Part shown: positions 63,128 to 64,000 of the stretch, one piece after another | Layout: each line of letters begins with the position of its first letter | Position numbering within the stretch: the stretch's first letter is position 1 | Source of the DNA: Halalkalibacter nanhaiisediminis | Lineage (GTDB): Bacteria > Bacillota > Bacilli > Bacillales > Bacillaceae_D | Direction: 5' to 3' | Length of the DNA: 64,000 nucleotides | NCBI RefSeq assembly: GCF_007830185.1 | Contig: NZ_VLKZ01000002.1 | Span: 186,001 to 250,000, forward strand | The notes under the pieces: model-generated | The model's input: the letters and a program-made list of their open reading frames with translations, nothing else | The model's database searches: none | What the model was told of the DNA's origin: nothing | Made by a program: the position numbers and the translations under genes

Positions 63128-64000
63128 CTATGTTCTTTCAATATTCGAATTATTTAAGGAATAGTCGTTTTGATGTTCATTAAGTTTAGGAGGATGTTTC
63201 ATATCAGTTCGTTTAAAAGTCGCTTGAACTTGAAGATCATTCCAAGGAGATCGTTGAATTAAACCACGATTTTTATTATAAATAGATGTGACAACTTCAT
63301 TTATTTCATACACAGGAGAGAGGCAGCAATCAACAGATTCACTGAATACTATCCATTCAGCAAAAGTGCGAGATTGAAACAGATTACACATCTCTTCGTA
63401 TGCAATGTTTCCCTCTTCTGCTTTTTCAACATGCCAAGCAAGCCACTCCTCTTTATCAATTGCCAAGCAAAAGTTAGCCCAAAATTTTGATTCCAGCGCA
63501 CCAAGACTGATATATCGACTATCTTTTGTTTTATACAAATGGTATGAGATCACGCTGCCATCTAATCCTGATATGCCGCGACCCTCTGGATACTGTACAT
63601 GCGTCGTTAATAGCGAAATAACTGCGTCCATAATCGCAAAATCAATAAAGCCACCTTCCCCCGTTTTTTCTCGTTTGAACAGCGCTGCTAAAATCGCTTC
63701 CGACGCCGCCATCCCCCCAATTAGATCGGCAAAGGTCAATGAGGGATGAACAGGTTTACCATTCCCATCTTTCATCTGTGAAAGCAAACCGCTTAGTGCC
63801 ATATAATTTATATCATGACTTCCTAGTTTACTTAGTGGTCCTGATTGTCCATACCCAGTTAGCGAGCAATAAATTAATTCGGGATTTGATTTTTTAAGCT
63901 CATTAAACCCGAGACCAAGGCTATCCATTATACCAGGACGAAAACTCTCAACAACTACATCAGCTGATACTAATAAGTCCTTAAGCTGCTCTTTGTCTAT
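63128..64000 (-). CDS. CaiB/BaiF family CoA-transferase (partial)
   Basis: The C-terminal ~290 residues of a class-III CoA-transferase are present and the gene continues beyond the right edge. Family marks are SFRPGIMDSLGLG near the edge, YCSLTGYGQSGPL, and GKPVHPSLTFADLIGGM followed by GGFIDFAIMDAV. It moves CoA between organic acids. An internal Met at 63928 is not the start, because the frame stays open and conserved upstream. It ends 19 bases before the split hydrolase start, so the two were probably one operon for a haloacid- or hydroxyacid-type substrate. Confidence 0.88.
   Translation of the reverse strand: MDKEQLKDLLVSADVVVESFRPGIMDSLGLGFNELKKSNPELIYCSLTGYGQSGPLSKLGSHDINYMALSGLLSQMKDGNGKPVHPSLTFADLIGGMAASEAILAALFKREKTGEGGFIDFAIMDAVISLLTTHVQYPEGRGISGLDGSVISYHLYKTKDSRYISLGALESKFWANFCLAIDKEEWLAWHVEKAEEGNIAYEEMCNLFQSRTFAEWIVFSESVDCCLSPVYEINEVVTSIYNKNRGLIQRSPWNDLQVQATFKRTDMKHPPKLNEHQNDYSLNNSNIERT

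Overview
The window reads as chromosomal DNA of a low-GC, spore-forming Bacillaceae bacterium (Bacillus in the broad sense). Support for this: GltC with gltBD, a YtpB-type terpene synthase, a yod/kamA lysine-degradation operon, YkvI, a DbpA/YxiN helicase, a DUF3231 protein, strong AGGAGG-type ribosome binding sites with frequent GTG and TTG starts, and intrinsic terminators after most units. No species is claimed. No tRNA, rRNA, CRISPR array or intact prophage was seen.

Layout. 1-8000: glutamate synthesis. gltD (cut by the left edge), gltB, the regulator gltC and a divergent NADP-type gdhA, with a promoter and GltC-type box readable before gltB; then a frameshifted DJ-1/PfpI remnant. 8081-16322: a 2-haloacid dehalogenase, a YtpB-like terpene synthase, then cyclic-di-GMP enzymes (MHYT-PAS-GGDEF, PAS-GGDEF-EAL with an attenuator-like leader, HD-GYP) and a small phosphoesterase. 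16474-19035: a YeeE/YedE sulfur-compound permease, a DsbA/FrnE-like protein and a DUF1456 protein. 19102-26071: a tightly packed five-gene operon (Hpt-REC-GGDEF-REC protein, HEAT protein, processive GT2 glycosyltransferase, CheY-like regulator, membrane sensor kinase). This is the best candidate for an undescribed system: a phosphorelay and c-di-GMP controlled polysaccharide synthase.

26100-29600 is a scarred region: 3' remnant of an RlmD-like rRNA methyltransferase, remnant of a tyrosine recombinase, a TRM11-type methyltransferase, a broken ferritin-like gene, an enoyl-CoA hydratase and a DUF3231 protein. 29700-35530: an alpha-glucoside operon (alpha-glucosidase, PTS IIBC, an endonuclease/exonuclease/phosphatase-fold protein) with a LacI-type regulator and three matching operators. 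35700-41035: YajQ, a CC/Se-motif protein, a 51-residue membrane peptide, cydDC behind a Rex-like operator (CydC has an altered Walker A), and a GlcG/HbpS-like protein.

41091-49457: the lysine 2,3-aminomutase/beta-lysine operon (ablB, kamA, yokU, yodT, yodS, yodR, yodQ) preceded by a sporulation-sigma-like promoter, an odd imperfect-repeat spacer and another class-III aminotransferase. 49656-54408: a tandem P-loop ATPase, a flavin monooxygenase paired with a stand-alone GTP cyclohydrolase II, and divergently an XRE-cupin regulator with an alpha/beta hydrolase. 54523-60550: a tiny ORF, MscL, a second HD-GYP protein, a class-I aminotransferase, YkvI and a DbpA-type helicase. 60728-64000: a haloacetate-dehalogenase-like gene cut cleanly by a 1508-bp TnpB-only insertion sequence, then a CaiB/BaiF CoA-transferase running off the right edge.

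Themes: six proteins that make, break or bind c-di-GMP lie within about 46 kb. Amino-acid metabolism (glutamate synthesis, lysine breakdown, several transaminases) and acyl-CoA chemistry are prominent. Decay is visible as homopolymer frameshifts, recombinase debris and one IS insertion.
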